Position numbers and translations under genes: made by a program. A stretch of 64,000 bases of DNA from Blastococcus_B deserti (GTDB taxonomy: Bacteria > Actinomycetota > Actinomycetes > Mycobacteriales > Geodermatophilaceae): assembly GCF_042682525.1 (NCBI RefSeq), contig NZ_JBHUHP010000011.1, positions 1-64,000 on the forward strand, read 5' to 3'. Of this stretch, positions 7,750-16,282 are shown one piece after another (position 1 is the stretch's first letter; each line of letters starts with the position of its first letter). The notes under the pieces were generated by a model. That model saw only the letters and a list, made by a program, of their open reading frames with translations. It made no database searches and had not been told where the DNA came from.

Positions 7750-9276
7750 TCAGCCGCCTGCCTTCCGCGCGTTCCCGTTGGCCCCGCCGCCGGCGTTGGC
7801 GTTGCCGTTGCCGTTCCTGTGGCCGTTGGCGTTGCCGTTGCCGCTCCTGTTGCCGTTGGCGTTGGCGGGCCCGCTCGCCGGCTGCTCGGCGAGGCCGGCG
7901 TCCGCACCATCCGCGCCACCGTCACCGGCGGCGGGTGCCGTGGCCGCGACCTCCGACAGTGCAGGCGCCGGTCCCGCGGGTGGGGGAGCCGGGCGCCCGG
8001 GCCCCGGGACGGCCGCGGGCGCGACGGCGTAGGTGACGCTCACGCGGGTGCCCACGGGAACCGAACCCGCCGGGGTCAGCGCGGTGACCGTGCCGGGGGC
8101 CCGGGCCGCGGTCTCCTGCGGCACCCGCTCGACGCCCAGGCCCAGGCCGCCGAGCTCGGCCTCCACCTCCCCGACGGGGCGGCCGAGGTACTCGTCGGCG
8201 ACGAGGAGGACCGCGGCCGGTTCCACCGGCTCCGGGGCGGCGGCGCGGGGCGCCGGGGCGGCGGGCGCGCCGAGCACCTCGACACCCGCGACCGCGAGAC
8301 CGGCACCGGCGAGCAGGGCAGCCACCGGCACGAGGACCCGCGTCAGCCCGCGGGGACGCGGCGGGACGTCACCGGTACCGGGCACCGCGGCGAAGGACCG
8401 GGTGCCGCCGCCGGCCGGCGGGGGGGCGAGCATGCGGCCGGCCAGGACGTCGGCCACGGCGTCCCGGAACGCGCCGCCGTCGGGGAACCGGTCGGCGGGG
8501 TGCTTCTGGAGGGCGCGGCCGATCAGCCGCCGGACGTTCTCGGGGACGTCGTCGGGCAGGGGGTCGGGGGTGTCGCGGACCTGGCGGAGCGCGATCTGCA
8601 CCGAGTTCTCGCCCTCGAACGCCCGCCGGCCGGCCAGGCACTCGTAGCCGATCATGCCGAGGGCGTAGACGTCGCTGGCCGGCCCGGCCTTCTCCCCCGC
8701 CGCCTGCTCCGGGGAGAGGTAGTGCGCCGTGCCGACGACCTGTCCGGTCTGGGTGAGCGGCACGCTGGAGGCCGACCAGGCGATGCCGAAGTCGGTGATC
8801 TTCACGACGCCGTCGGCCCCGACCAGGACGTTGCCCGGCTTCACGTCCCGGTGGACGACCCCCGCGGCGTGGGCGGCGGCCAGCGCCGCGGCGGTCTGCT
8901 GCAGCACGTCGAGGGTCTGCTGGACGCCGAGCCGCCCCTCGCGGGCCAGCACGTCGGACAGGGACTCACCCTCGACGAGCTCCATCACCAGGTAGGCGAG
9001 GTGCTCGGGACCGGCCTCGCCGGCGGGGACCTCGCCGTAGTCGTGCAGCGCGGCGATGTTGCGGTGCGCCAGGACGGCGGTGTGCCGCGCCTCCGCCCGG
9101 AACCGGGCGACGAAGGTGGCGTCCCCGGCGAACTCGCTGCGCAGCACCTTCACGGCGACCGGCCGGTCGAGCAGCGTGTCGCGGGCGCGCCAGACCTGCC
9201 CCATGCCGCCGGTGGCCAGCAGGGAGACCAGCTCGTAACGGCCACCGAGGGGCGGCGACCCGTGGTCGGCCGTCAC
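7750..9276 (-). CDS. Ser/Thr protein kinase with one PASTA-like domain (second of tandem pair)
   Basis: A 508-residue membrane kinase. The kinase domain (about 10-275) has G-G-M-G-Q-V-W, the lysine in V-A-V-K-V-L, H-R-D-V-K-P-G-N, D-F-G and S-P-E. One membrane helix follows near 315-335, then a single PASTA-like unit containing E-Y-L-G-R-P-V-G-E-V, and a tail of Gly/Asn repeats. PASTA domains in PknB-type kinases sense muropeptides. The GTG at 9276 is chosen because it sits just before the R-Y-E-L start of the kinase fold. Sixty-one bases separate it from the paralogous kinase upstream, so they are probably one operon. The Asn-Gly tail is unusual. Confidence 0.9.
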   Translation of the reverse strand: MTADHGSPPLGGRYELVSLLATGGMGQVWRARDTLLDRPVAVKVLRSEFAGDATFVARFRAEARHTAVLAHRNIAALHDYGEVPAGEAGPEHLAYLVMELVEGESLSDVLAREGRLGVQQTLDVLQQTAAALAAAHAAGVVHRDVKPGNVLVGADGVVKITDFGIAWSASSVPLTQTGQVVGTAHYLSPEQAAGEKAGPASDVYALGMIGYECLAGRRAFEGENSVQIALRQVRDTPDPLPDDVPENVRRLIGRALQKHPADRFPDGGAFRDAVADVLAGRMLAPPPAGGGTRSFAAVPGTGDVPPRPRGLTRVLVPVAALLAGAGLAVAGVEVLGAPAAPAPRAAAPEPVEPAAVLLVADEYLGRPVGEVEAELGGLGLGVERVPQETAARAPGTVTALTPAGSVPVGTRVSVTYAVAPAAVPGPGRPAPPPAGPAPALSEVAATAPAAGDGGADGADAGLAEQPASGPANANGNRSGNGNANGHRNGNGNANAGGGANGNARKAGG

Positions 9277-9337
9277 CTCACCCGTCCGCGCCCCGGGGAT
9301 CCCATGGCCGGGCGGTCCCCCGGGGCACCGGCGGTCG

Positions 9338-10925
9338 TCACTCGGCGGGGGAGCTGGTCGCGGGCGACTCCGCGGACGTCGTCGCCGACGCGCTGCCCTG
9401 GCTCCCCGTCGTCTCCGACGACGTCTGGGACGCCGACGCCTGCGACGACGTGGTGGTGCCCGACATGGTGGTCGGGGAGGTGGCGGTGCGGGTCGGCGGC
9501 GTGGGCCCGCTGGTCGACTGCGGGACCTCCTCCACGACGGTGGGCGGGGTCTCCTCCTCGGCCACCGTGGTGTCACCGCCGCCGGCGGCACCGGTGACAG
9601 CGGGACGGTTGGTGCGTCCGTCGCCGGAGGCGGGACCGGTCGAGTACGTGACGACGACGGTGTCACCGGGTGACAGGGGCTCCCCGTGGGGTCGCACGTC
9701 GGTGACCTGGTCGGGGACGACGTCGTCGCGGGCCTCCCCGCGGGGCTGCACGTCGAGCCCGAGCCGGGTCAGCCGCGCGACCACCTCGTCGACCGGGCGG
9801 CCGATGTACTCGTCGGCGTCCAGGACGATGCTGCCGCTGTCGCGCTGCTCGGCCGCCACGGAGGGCGAACCGGCGGGATCGCCGGCGAGGGCCTGGAGGA
9901 GGGCCACGGCGATCCCTGCGCCGGCGAGCAGCCCGAGCAGCGGGAGGAGGACCATGGCGACCCGTCCGCGGCGGCGCCCGGCCGGAGGCCGGGTGACCTC
10001 CTCGGTGAGCGCGGTCTCCGGCCCGGCGGGCCGGGGCGGAGGGACCACGCCCGGGGGCACCGTCGTCGTGGGCGCGCCCGCCGGGGAACGTCCGGCCTGC
10101 ACGTCGTCGATGGCGGCGACGAACGCCGCGCCGTCGGGGAACCGGGTCGCCGGGTCCTTCGCCAGCGCCCGGCCGATCAGCTCCCGCACCTCGGCGGGGA
10201 GGTTCTCGGGCAGCGGCTCCGGGTCCTGGCGGACCTGCTTGAGAGCGATCGTGACGGCGTTGTCGCCCTCGAACGCCGGATGACCGGTGAGGCACTCGTA
10301 GCCGATGAGACCCAGGGCGTAGACATCGCTGNNNNNNNNNNNNNNNNNNNNNNNNNNNNNNNNNNNAGAGGTACTGCGGAGTGCCGATCACCTGGCCGGT
10401 GCGGGTCAGCGCGACGCTGCGCGCCGACCATGCGATGCCGAAGTCAGTGATCTTCACGCTGCCGTCGGGCCGCACCAGGATGTTCCCCGGCTTGACGTCG
10501 CGGTGGACCATCCCGGCGCGGTGCGCCTCGCCGAGGCCGAACGCCGTCTGGCGCAGCAGCGAGAGCGTCGTCGCCGTGGGCAGCGGCCCCTCCCGCGCGA
10601 CCAACGCGGACAGCGGCTCCCCCTCGACCAGCTCCATGACGAGGTAGGCGAGCGTCTCCCCCGTGCCGTCCTGGGCGGTCTCCTCGCCGTAGTCGAACAC
10701 CGCGGCGATGTTCGGGTGGCTCAGTGACGCGGCGTGCTGGGCCTCGGCCCTGAACCGGGCCACGAAGGTCGGGTCGCCGGTGTACTCGCTGCGGAGGACC
10801 TTGACCGCGACCGGGCGGTGGAGCGCGAGGTCGTGCGCCCGCCAGACCTGGCCCATCCCGCCCGCGGCGATGAGCTGGTGCAGCTCGTAGCGGTCACCCA
10901 GGCACCGTCGTCCTGGTTCGACCAC
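9338..10925 (-). CDS. Ser/Thr protein kinase with one PASTA-like domain (first of tandem pair, interrupted by a gap)
   Basis: A membrane kinase closely related to its downstream neighbour. The catalytic core is clear: G-G-M-G-Q-V-W, V-A-V-K-V-L, H-R-D-V-K-P-G-N, D-F-G, and after the gap S-D-V-Y-A-L-G. A membrane helix and a PASTA-like unit with E-Y-I-G-R-P-V-D-E-V follow, then a Ser/Thr-rich tail. The 35 Ns at 10332-10366 remove the activation-loop end and break the frame. In the paralogue 13 codons lie between Q-Y-L and S-D-V-Y, which needs 37 missing bases; with 37 the gene is one frame of 530 codons. The GTG at 10925 has AGGAG 8 bases upstream. I read it as an intact gene. Confidence 0.88.
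10332..10366. other. Assembly gap (35 N) in a kinase gene
   Basis: The gap covers the S-P-E segment of the kinase activation loop. Comparison with the adjacent paralogue predicts 37 missing bases rather than 35, which restores the frame. Confidence 0.85.
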
Positions 10926-11284
10926 GGAGGCCACTCCTCGTCTGTCCGACCCTGCGCTTCGCGGGAAGCCTCGTCGCCGCCCGGGGGCACACGGACCCCC
11001 CGATCCTGACTGTCCAGTCCGGGAGCTCCCTACACATGGTCGACGATGGCGCGCACCGGACGGACCGGTCCGCCAGGGATGCCCGTCACACGTCCGGGTG
11101 GCCTCCCGCGTGTCGACTGCGCTGCGCACTTGGTCCCACCTCTGGCGTCACCGCACGGTCGGACGTCGCGCCCGCCGGCCGTTCCACTGGAACGGTGGTC
11201 CGCTCCTGCCACCCTCGACCAACCCCAGCCCGGCCATGACAAGGTGACCCGAGGAGCCACCGACACCGAACAGGCGGGACGACG
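10926..11284. promoter_or_regulatory. Divergent intergenic region (359 bp), kinase operon / enoyl-CoA hydratase
   Basis: Both flanking genes start here and read away from each other, so it must contain two promoters. I see no convincing -10/-35 pair, no long inverted repeat and no coding signal. Its GC content is slightly below that of the genes. The right half carries GGAACGG-type words near 11190 but nothing that decides a start. Confidence 0.5.
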
Positions 11285-12061
11285 ATGTCCGACACCGTGA
11301 CCAGGACCGATGCCGATGGCGTGGCCACGCTGACCCTCCAGCGCCCGGGGCTCTCCTCCGCGCTGCGCACGGACCTGCTGGGCGTCGTCCGGGAGATGGC
11401 CGCTGACGAGTCGGTGCGGGCGGTGCTGCTGACCGGTACAGGGCGGGCCTTCTGCGTGGGACAGGACCTCGCCGAGCACATCGAGTCGCTCCGGGGGAAC
11501 GCCGCGACCTCCCTCTCCGTGGTGGAGAACGAGTACAACCCGCTGATCCTGGCGCTGGCGGCGCTACCCGTCCCGGTCGTCGTGGGGATCAACGGCGCGT
11601 GCGCCGGTGCCGGGCTCGGGATCGCGCTGGCCGGCGACCTGCGGGTGGCGGCGGCGGGATCGAAGTTCACGACGGCGTTCACCGGCGTGGGCCTGTCCAG
11701 CGATTCCGCGCTCGCCTCCCGGCTGGTGCACTCCGTCGGGCGATCCCGGGCGACCCAGCTGCTCCTCACGCCCGACCCGTTCACGGCGGAAACGGCGGAG
11801 CAGTGGGGGCTGGTCCATCAAGTGGTGCCGGCCGAGGAGGTGCTGCCGGAGGCGCAGGCCCTGGCGGCACGGCTGGCGACCGGCCCGACCGCGGCCTACC
11901 GGGCGATGAAGACCGTGCTGGCGACCGCGGCCACCGACCCGCTGGAGGAGACGCTCGCGCTCGAGGCCCGGCTGCAGACGCGGCTGGGCCAGACCGCCGA
12001 CCACCGCGAGGCGGTCGAGGCGTTCCTGGAGAAGCGGACGCCGCGGTTCACCGGCCGCTGA
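11285..12061 (+). CDS. Enoyl-CoA hydratase/isomerase family protein
   Basis: A 258-residue crotonase-fold enzyme acting on acyl-CoA thioesters. The oxyanion-hole motifs are present: F-C-V-G-Q-D-L near residue 57 and C-A-G-A-G-L-G near 106. The usual hydratase glutamates are not in their expected places. The segment G-L-S-S-D-S-A has an aspartate in the position used by PaaG-type isomerases, so a ring-opening or double-bond isomerase (PaaG-like) activity is more likely than simple hydration. The ATG at 11285 follows a weak GGGACG. No other beta-oxidation gene is adjacent, so the pathway is undetermined. Confidence 0.85.
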   Translation: MSDTVTRTDADGVATLTLQRPGLSSALRTDLLGVVREMAADESVRAVLLTGTGRAFCVGQDLAEHIESLRGNAATSLSVVENEYNPLILALAALPVPVVVGINGACAGAGLGIALAGDLRVAAAGSKFTTAFTGVGLSSDSALASRLVHSVGRSRATQLLLTPDPFTAETAEQWGLVHQVVPAEEVLPEAQALAARLATGPTAAYRAMKTVLATAATDPLEETLALEARLQTRLGQTADHREAVEAFLEKRTPRFTGR

Positions 12062-12240
12062 ACGGGCCCCGCTGCCCCCCACCGAGCTCGCCGGGCCGGA
12101 AGGGCCCCCTGCAGGGGGCCCGCCGCGCGCCCGGGAGTGGTGGGGAACAGGGGGTCCTCCACCTGTCGTCGGGGCCAGCTCCCCCACCCGGCGACAGGGC
12201 GTCCGTGACCCGCTGCATGGTTCCGCCGCCGGCCCCGTCG

Positions 12241-12308
12241 GAAGCTCGTCCCGAGCGTGCGAGCGACGAGGGGGAAGGGGTCCTTCTCCGGTGGGGCGGC
12301 GGGGTCCT
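12241..12308. repeat. Copy of the dispersed GAGC-NN-GCGAG intergenic element
   Basis: The core GAGCGTGCGAG is at 12253-12263, preceded by GGCCCCGTCGG and followed by a G-rich run and TCCTTC that leads straight into the stop codon of the minus-strand gene at 12309. Related copies are near 46935, 48878, 52347, 56357, 60884 and 62010. Confidence 0.6.
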
Positions 12309-12530
12309 TCAGCAGCGGGAGAGGAGGGCGCAGCCCGGGCAGACGTCGCGGGCGGCCACCGGCCACGCCTGCTCGGTCGAGATCCGGGCCAGCGAGCCGC
12401 AGAGCGTCAGCTCGCACGCGCCGTCGACCTCGGCCGGCGGACGGTGCACCTCCACGGCGTGCCACAGCGCGGTGGTGGGTCCGTGCGCGCGGCTGCGGGC
12501 GGCGGCGTAGAGGGTCGTCTGCAGCATCAT
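12309..12530 (-). CDS. Small cysteine-containing protein, possibly zinc-binding
   Basis: A 73-residue protein with A-L-W-H-A-V in the first half, then C-E-L-T-L-C-G and, near the end, V-C-P-G-C. The H...C-x4-C...C-x2-C spacing with a Trp in between resembles short actinobacterial proteins that may bind zinc; none of these has an assigned function that I know. Two ATG codons (12530 and 12527) are possible starts and no clear ribosome site precedes them. It is divergent from the MBL-fold gene. Codon use is strongly GC at third positions, which supports a real gene. Confidence 0.6.
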   Translation of the reverse strand: MMLQTTLYAAARSRAHGPTTALWHAVEVHRPPAEVDGACELTLCGSLARISTEQAWPVAARDVCPGCALLSRC

Positions 12531-12637
12531 GCGGACAACGTCGGCAGCCGACGGGTGGAGGGTTACGGAGCGGACCGGCCTCCTCCCCCCGATGGGGGAG
12601 AAGGCAGACGCCGCCGCGGCGCGGCAGGATGCCCGTC

Positions 12638-13276
12638 ATGGAGCTGACCAAGCACGGCCATGCGTGCGTCGTCCTCCGCGACGGCGACCGCAGGCTCGTC
12701 ATCGATCCGGGCGTGTTCACCGATCCGTCGGCACTCGACGGCGCCGCCGCCGTCCTCGTCACCCACGAGCACCCCGACCACTTCGAACCGCAGCGGCTGC
12801 GGGCGGCCATGGACGCCGACCCGGCGCTCGAGGTCTGGACGAACAAGTCGGTGGCCGCCCAGCTCGAGGGTGTGGGCGCCCGCGTGCACGTGGTCGGCAA
12901 CGGCGACGCGGTGGCGGTGGCCGGCTTCGACGTCCACGTCCACGGCGAGCTGCACGCGGAGATCCACCCGGAGATCCCGCGGATCGCCAACATCGGTTTC
13001 CTGGTCGACGGCCAGGTCTTCCATCCCGGCGACGCCCTGACGGTGCCGGACGAGCCGGTCGCGACGCTGCTGCTGCCGATGCACGCGCCGTGGTCGCGGA
13101 CCGCCGACCTCATCGACTACGTGCGGGCGGTGCACGCCGACCAGGCCTTCGCGGTGCACGACGGGTTGCTCAACGACGCCGGACTGGGCGTCGTCGCGGG
13201 CCTGCTGGGGCAGCGGGGGCCGGGTACGCCCACGCCCTTCAGCCGGCTGGCGCCGGGGGACACGGCCGAGCTCTGA
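12638..13276 (+). CDS. MBL-fold metal-dependent hydrolase (UlaG/RomA-like)
   Basis: A 212-residue metallo-beta-lactamase-fold protein with the metal motif V-T-H-E-H-P-D-H near residue 45. Further ligands are the His in F-H-P-G-D (near 130) and the His in the M-H-A-P-W segment. This short, insertion-free form is typical of the UlaG-like subgroup; the substrate cannot be told. The ATG at 12638 is preferred over the in-frame ATG at 12629 because AGGA lies 8 bases before it. It converges with the glsB-like gene across a hairpin at 13284-13300. Confidence 0.82.
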   Translation: MELTKHGHACVVLRDGDRRLVIDPGVFTDPSALDGAAAVLVTHEHPDHFEPQRLRAAMDADPALEVWTNKSVAAQLEGVGARVHVVGNGDAVAVAGFDVHVHGELHAEIHPEIPRIANIGFLVDGQVFHPGDALTVPDEPVATLLLPMHAPWSRTADLIDYVRAVHADQAFAVHDGLLNDAGLGVVAGLLGQRGPGTPTPFSRLAPGDTAEL

Positions 13277-13283
13277 CGCCCGG

Positions 13284-13300
13284 CCGGTCCCCCGGACCGG
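13284..13300. terminator. Bidirectional hairpin between convergent genes
   Basis: CCGGTCC (13284-13290) pairs with GGACCGG (13294-13300) around a CCC loop, in the 25 bases between two convergent stop codons. Confidence 0.6.
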
Positions 13301-13301
13301 G

Positions 13302-13574
13302 TCAGCGGACGGCGCCGCGCGAGCGACCGCCGGAGACGCCCTCGGCGACGCCGATGAGCAGCACCGCTGCGATGACGGCGACGATGAAGCCCAGGACGTT
13401 CAGCTCCCAGATGTCGCCGGTGCCCAGCAGGCTCGCGACGACGCCACCGATCAGAGCGCCCACGACACCCAGGAGCAGGGTGGCGAGGATGCTCAGCCGC
13501 TGCCGGCCGGGCTTGATGAGCCGGGCGAGCGCGCCGATGATGAGGCCGACCACGATGAGGCCGAGGATCTGCAC
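13302..13574 (-). CDS. GlsB/YeaQ/YmgE-family stress membrane protein
   Basis: A 90-residue membrane protein with three hydrophobic segments and the family's glycine-rich pattern (G-A-L-A-R-L-I-K-P-G, G-V-V-G-A-L-I-G-G). Members belong to the transglycosylase-associated protein family and are induced by stress in several bacteria; the biochemical role is unknown. The open frame extends upstream to 13643, but the GTG at 13574 has an AAGGAG six bases upstream and gives the family's usual length and start (Q-I-L-G-L-I). Confidence 0.88.
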   Translation of the reverse strand: MQILGLIVVGLIIGALARLIKPGRQRLSILATLLLGVVGALIGGVVASLLGTGDIWELNVLGFIVAVIAAVLLIGVAEGVSGGRSRGAVR

Positions 13575-13725
13575 AGCGTTCTCCTTCGTTAGAACCGGTG
13601 TGGCCCCCCATCCGGCAGTCGCCGGTTGCGCACACCGGTGCACGACGGATGCCAGTACCCCCGAAGACGATCACTGATGCACCGTTCGCCCGATCGGGCT
13701 GATGAGGGCACGGGCCGGCGCCGGG

Positions 13726-14196
13726 TCAGGTGCCGCTGATCCGCTCGACGTGCGCGGGGACCTTGGCGAGCTCCGCGTCCACCGTCCGCTGCACCAGCCG
13801 CCGCAGCGCCCCGCGCTGCAGCCGGCGGACGACCCGGCTCCCGCCCGTGGGCTCGTGGGTGATGGTCATGGTCACCCGGGTCCCCCCGTCGGCGCCGTCG
13901 GCGAGCTCGATCCGCGTCGTCCACATCTCCGGGGTGAGCCGGAGGCGGGTCGCCACGAGCCGCGGCGGGTCCCATTCGACGATCTCGCCCTGCGGCGCCC
14001 CCGCCGCCGGTGCGCCGTCGAGCCGACCGGGCGCACAGACGAACGTCGTCCCCAGGCCCGGCCCGGCCGGGGAGTCGCCGAGCACGTACGAGACGTCGCA
14101 GACCGAGCAGTACGGCTCCAGGACCGCCAGCGCACGCCACACCTGGGCCGGGGGCTCGGGGACGTCGCGGACGCCGGTCGCGGTGGTGGTGCTCAT
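13726..14196 (-). CDS. SRPBCC (polyketide cyclase/dehydrase-like) family protein
   Basis: A 156-residue protein of the START/Bet v1 fold. It begins with the typical strand and helix (V-P-E-P-P-A-Q-V-W-R-A-L) and ends with a long helix (residues about 120-150). Such proteins bind hydrophobic ligands or act as small cyclases. Its ATG (14196-14194) overlaps the stop codon of the GntR-type regulator upstream (TGATG), so the two are translationally coupled. The regulator may sense the ligand that this protein binds or modifies; that is inference. Confidence 0.82.
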   Translation of the reverse strand: MSTTTATGVRDVPEPPAQVWRALAVLEPYCSVCDVSYVLGDSPAGPGLGTTFVCAPGRLDGAPAAGAPQGEIVEWDPPRLVATRLRLTPEMWTTRIELADGADGGTRVTMTITHEPTGGSRVVRRLQRGALRRLVQRTVDAELAKVPAHVERISGT

Positions 14197-14936
14197 CAGC
14201 GGCCGCCCACGGACACCTCGAACTCGACCTGGCTGACGTCGGGCCGCAGCCGGGAGTAGCTGTGCACGAGGGGATGCCCGGAGCTGTCGCGGACCGTCGT
14301 GCGGACGACGAGCAGCGGCGAGCCGGCCACGACCCGCAGGAGATCGGCCTCGCCCGGATCGGCGGTGCCGACGTCCACGACGATGCGGGCGTGCGCCAGA
14401 TCGGCCTGGTACTCCCGCCGCAGGAACTCGTAGAGCGATCCGTGGGTGAAGTCCTCCTCGGCGGCCCGCGGATAGAGCGAAGCGGGCAGGAAGCTGTGCG
14501 CGACGTGGTTGGGCTCGCCGTCGACGCTGCGCAGCCGTTCCAGTTCCACGACGTCGGCCGTCCCGTCGAGGGACAGCTCGGCGGCGACCGCGGCCGGCAC
14601 GGGGACGACGCGCTGCGTGAGCACCTGGGTGCCCACCTGAGCTCCCTGCTCGCTCATGACGGAGCTGAAGCCGGCGATCCGGTGGACGAAGCTCTCGCGG
14701 TACTCGTGCCGGATGGCCGGGCGCGTGACGTAGGTGCCGCGGCCCTGCTCGCGGACCAGGTGCCCGTCGGCGACCAGCCCGTCCACGGCACGGCGGAGGG
14801 TGATCCGGCTGACCCCGTACTCGGCGCAGAGCACCGGCTCGGGCGGGAGCAGGGTGAGCTCGGGCAGGGATGCCACGCGTCGCCGGAGGTGTTCACGGAC
14901 CGCGAGATACTTCGGACCGGTGACGGGGCTGACCAC
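14196..14936 (-). CDS. GntR-family transcriptional regulator with UTRA domain
   Basis: A 246-residue HutC-type regulator. The N-terminal winged helix-turn-helix (about 8-72) has the G-V-S-R-I-T-L-R-R-A-V-D-G-L recognition segment. A UTRA ligand-binding domain (about 95-240) follows. The GTG at 14936 is used because it starts just ahead of the P-V-T-G-P-K-Y helix. It is coupled to an SRPBCC gene and divergent from pfkA across a 151-base region with palindromic GACGTC-type words, which are likely operators. The effector is unknown; UTRA domains usually bind sugar phosphates, fatty acids or histidine-like metabolites. Confidence 0.88.
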   Translation of the reverse strand: MVSPVTGPKYLAVREHLRRRVASLPELTLLPPEPVLCAEYGVSRITLRRAVDGLVADGHLVREQGRGTYVTRPAIRHEYRESFVHRIAGFSSVMSEQGAQVGTQVLTQRVVPVPAAVAAELSLDGTADVVELERLRSVDGEPNHVAHSFLPASLYPRAAEEDFTHGSLYEFLRREYQADLAHARIVVDVGTADPGEADLLRVVAGSPLLVVRTTVRDSSGHPLVHSYSRLRPDVSQVEFEVSVGGR

Positions 14937-14956
14937 AGGGCAAAGGTACGGGATCC

Positions 14957-15055
14957 CTAGACGTCTGGTCGTCATGTCGTCCGAGACGTCACCCATTCGT
15001 CCCGGTCAGTGGGACGTTCCGGCGCGCGCGCCGAGACATCAGGACGTCATGACGT
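14957..15055. promoter_or_regulatory. Candidate GntR operators between gntR and pfkA
   Basis: A perfect 12-bp palindrome ACGTCATGACGT lies at 15044-15055, 32 bases before the pfkA start. A related copy with two changes, TCGTCATGTCGT, is at 14969-14980, next to the small palindrome AGACGTCT at 14959-14966 near the gntR start. The spacing fits one regulator binding to both divergent promoters. Confidence 0.5.
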
Positions 15056-15087
15056 ATGGTCGGGTCTCGCCCATCGAGGGAGATCCC

Positions 15088-16116
15088 GTGCGCATCGGTG
15101 TCCTCACCGGCGGGGGCGACTGCCCCGGCCTCAACGCCGTCATCCGCGCCGTCGTCCGGACGGCCACCGCCCACTACGGCAGCGAGGTCGTCGGCTTCCG
15201 CGACGGCTGGCGCGGCCTGCTGGAGAACCGCACCACGCCGCTGGACGTCGCCGCCGTCGACGGCCTGCTGACCCGCGGCGGCACCACGCTCGGATCGGCG
15301 CGCGTGGCGCCCGAGCGGCTGAACACCGGGCTGCCCCAGATGAAGGCGGTCCTCGCCGAGCACGGCATCGACGTGCTGATCCCGATCGGCGGCGAGGGCA
15401 CGCTGACCGCCGCCCACCTGCTCTCGCAGGCCGGCGTGCCCGTGGTCGGCATCCCGAAGACGATCGACAACGACATCGACGAGACCGACCTGACGTTCGG
15501 CTTCGACACCGCCGTCAGCATCGCCACCGAGATGATCGACCGGCTGCACACCACCGCCGAGTCCCACCAGCGCGTCCTGCTGGTCGAGGTCATGGGCCGG
15601 CACGCCGGCTGGATCGCGCTGCACGCGGGCCTGGCGTCCGGTGCCCACCTGACGCTGGTGCCCGAGGAGCCCTTCGACATCGAGCACGTGTGCCGCCTGG
15701 TCACCGAGCGCTTCGAGCGTGGCGACTCCCACGTGATCGGCGTCGTCGCCGAGGGCGCTGCTCCCCTGCCGGGGACCATGGAGCTGCGCGACGGCGGGGT
15801 GGACGAGTACGGGCACCGCCGGTTCACCGGCGTCGCCCAGCAGCTGGGTGCGGAGCTGGAACGGCGGACGGGCAAGGAGGTGCGGACGACGGTGCTGGGG
15901 CACGTCCAGCGCGGGGGCACGCCGACGTCGTTCGACCGGGTGCTGGCCACCCGGTTCGGGCTGCACGCCACCATCGCGGCGCACGAGGGCCACCACGGGC
16001 AGATGGTGGCCCTCCGCGGCACCGACATCGACCTCGTCCCCCTGGAGAAGGCCGTCGCCCGCCTCAAGACCGTCACGTCGTCCCGGCTGGCGGAGACCGC
16101 CGCGTTCACCGGGTGA
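15088..16116 (+). CDS. pfkA: 6-phosphofructokinase (group III)
   Basis: A 342-residue glycolytic enzyme phosphorylating fructose 6-phosphate. Motifs: G-G-D-C-P-G-L-N at the N-terminus, G-G-E-G-T-L (nucleotide site), P-K-T-I-D-N-D (catalytic loop with the base Asp) and M-G-R-H-A-G (substrate binding). Gly in GGEGT is the ATP-type residue; pyrophosphate-dependent relatives have Asp there, while the Lys in PKTIDND is shared by group III enzymes of both kinds. ATP use is therefore the better guess. The GTG at 15088 is the family start (R-I-G-V-L-T-G-G-G). It is divergent from a GntR regulator with a palindrome close to this start. Confidence 0.93.
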   Translation: MRIGVLTGGGDCPGLNAVIRAVVRTATAHYGSEVVGFRDGWRGLLENRTTPLDVAAVDGLLTRGGTTLGSARVAPERLNTGLPQMKAVLAEHGIDVLIPIGGEGTLTAAHLLSQAGVPVVGIPKTIDNDIDETDLTFGFDTAVSIATEMIDRLHTTAESHQRVLLVEVMGRHAGWIALHAGLASGAHLTLVPEEPFDIEHVCRLVTERFERGDSHVIGVVAEGAAPLPGTMELRDGGVDEYGHRRFTGVAQQLGAELERRTGKEVRTTVLGHVQRGGTPTSFDRVLATRFGLHATIAAHEGHHGQMVALRGTDIDLVPLEKAVARLKTVTSSRLAETAAFTG

Positions 16117-16282
16117 CCTGCGCACAAGTGAGCTGTGTCTCACCTGCGGGTGACGCGAGGACTTTCGCCCCGCGTGAAGCCCGTCGACCGGGGTAGGTGG
16201 CGCAGAATTCTCGTCGCCACCCCCCCGTGACTCGCGGTGCGGTGAGTACATCGAGCCCGCCCGGCAGACGGAGGTCCCCCGC

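Noticed and set aside
16117..16282. Riboswitch before the TetR gene
   Set aside because: Only one short 5-bp inverted repeat is present, with no conserved riboswitch core.
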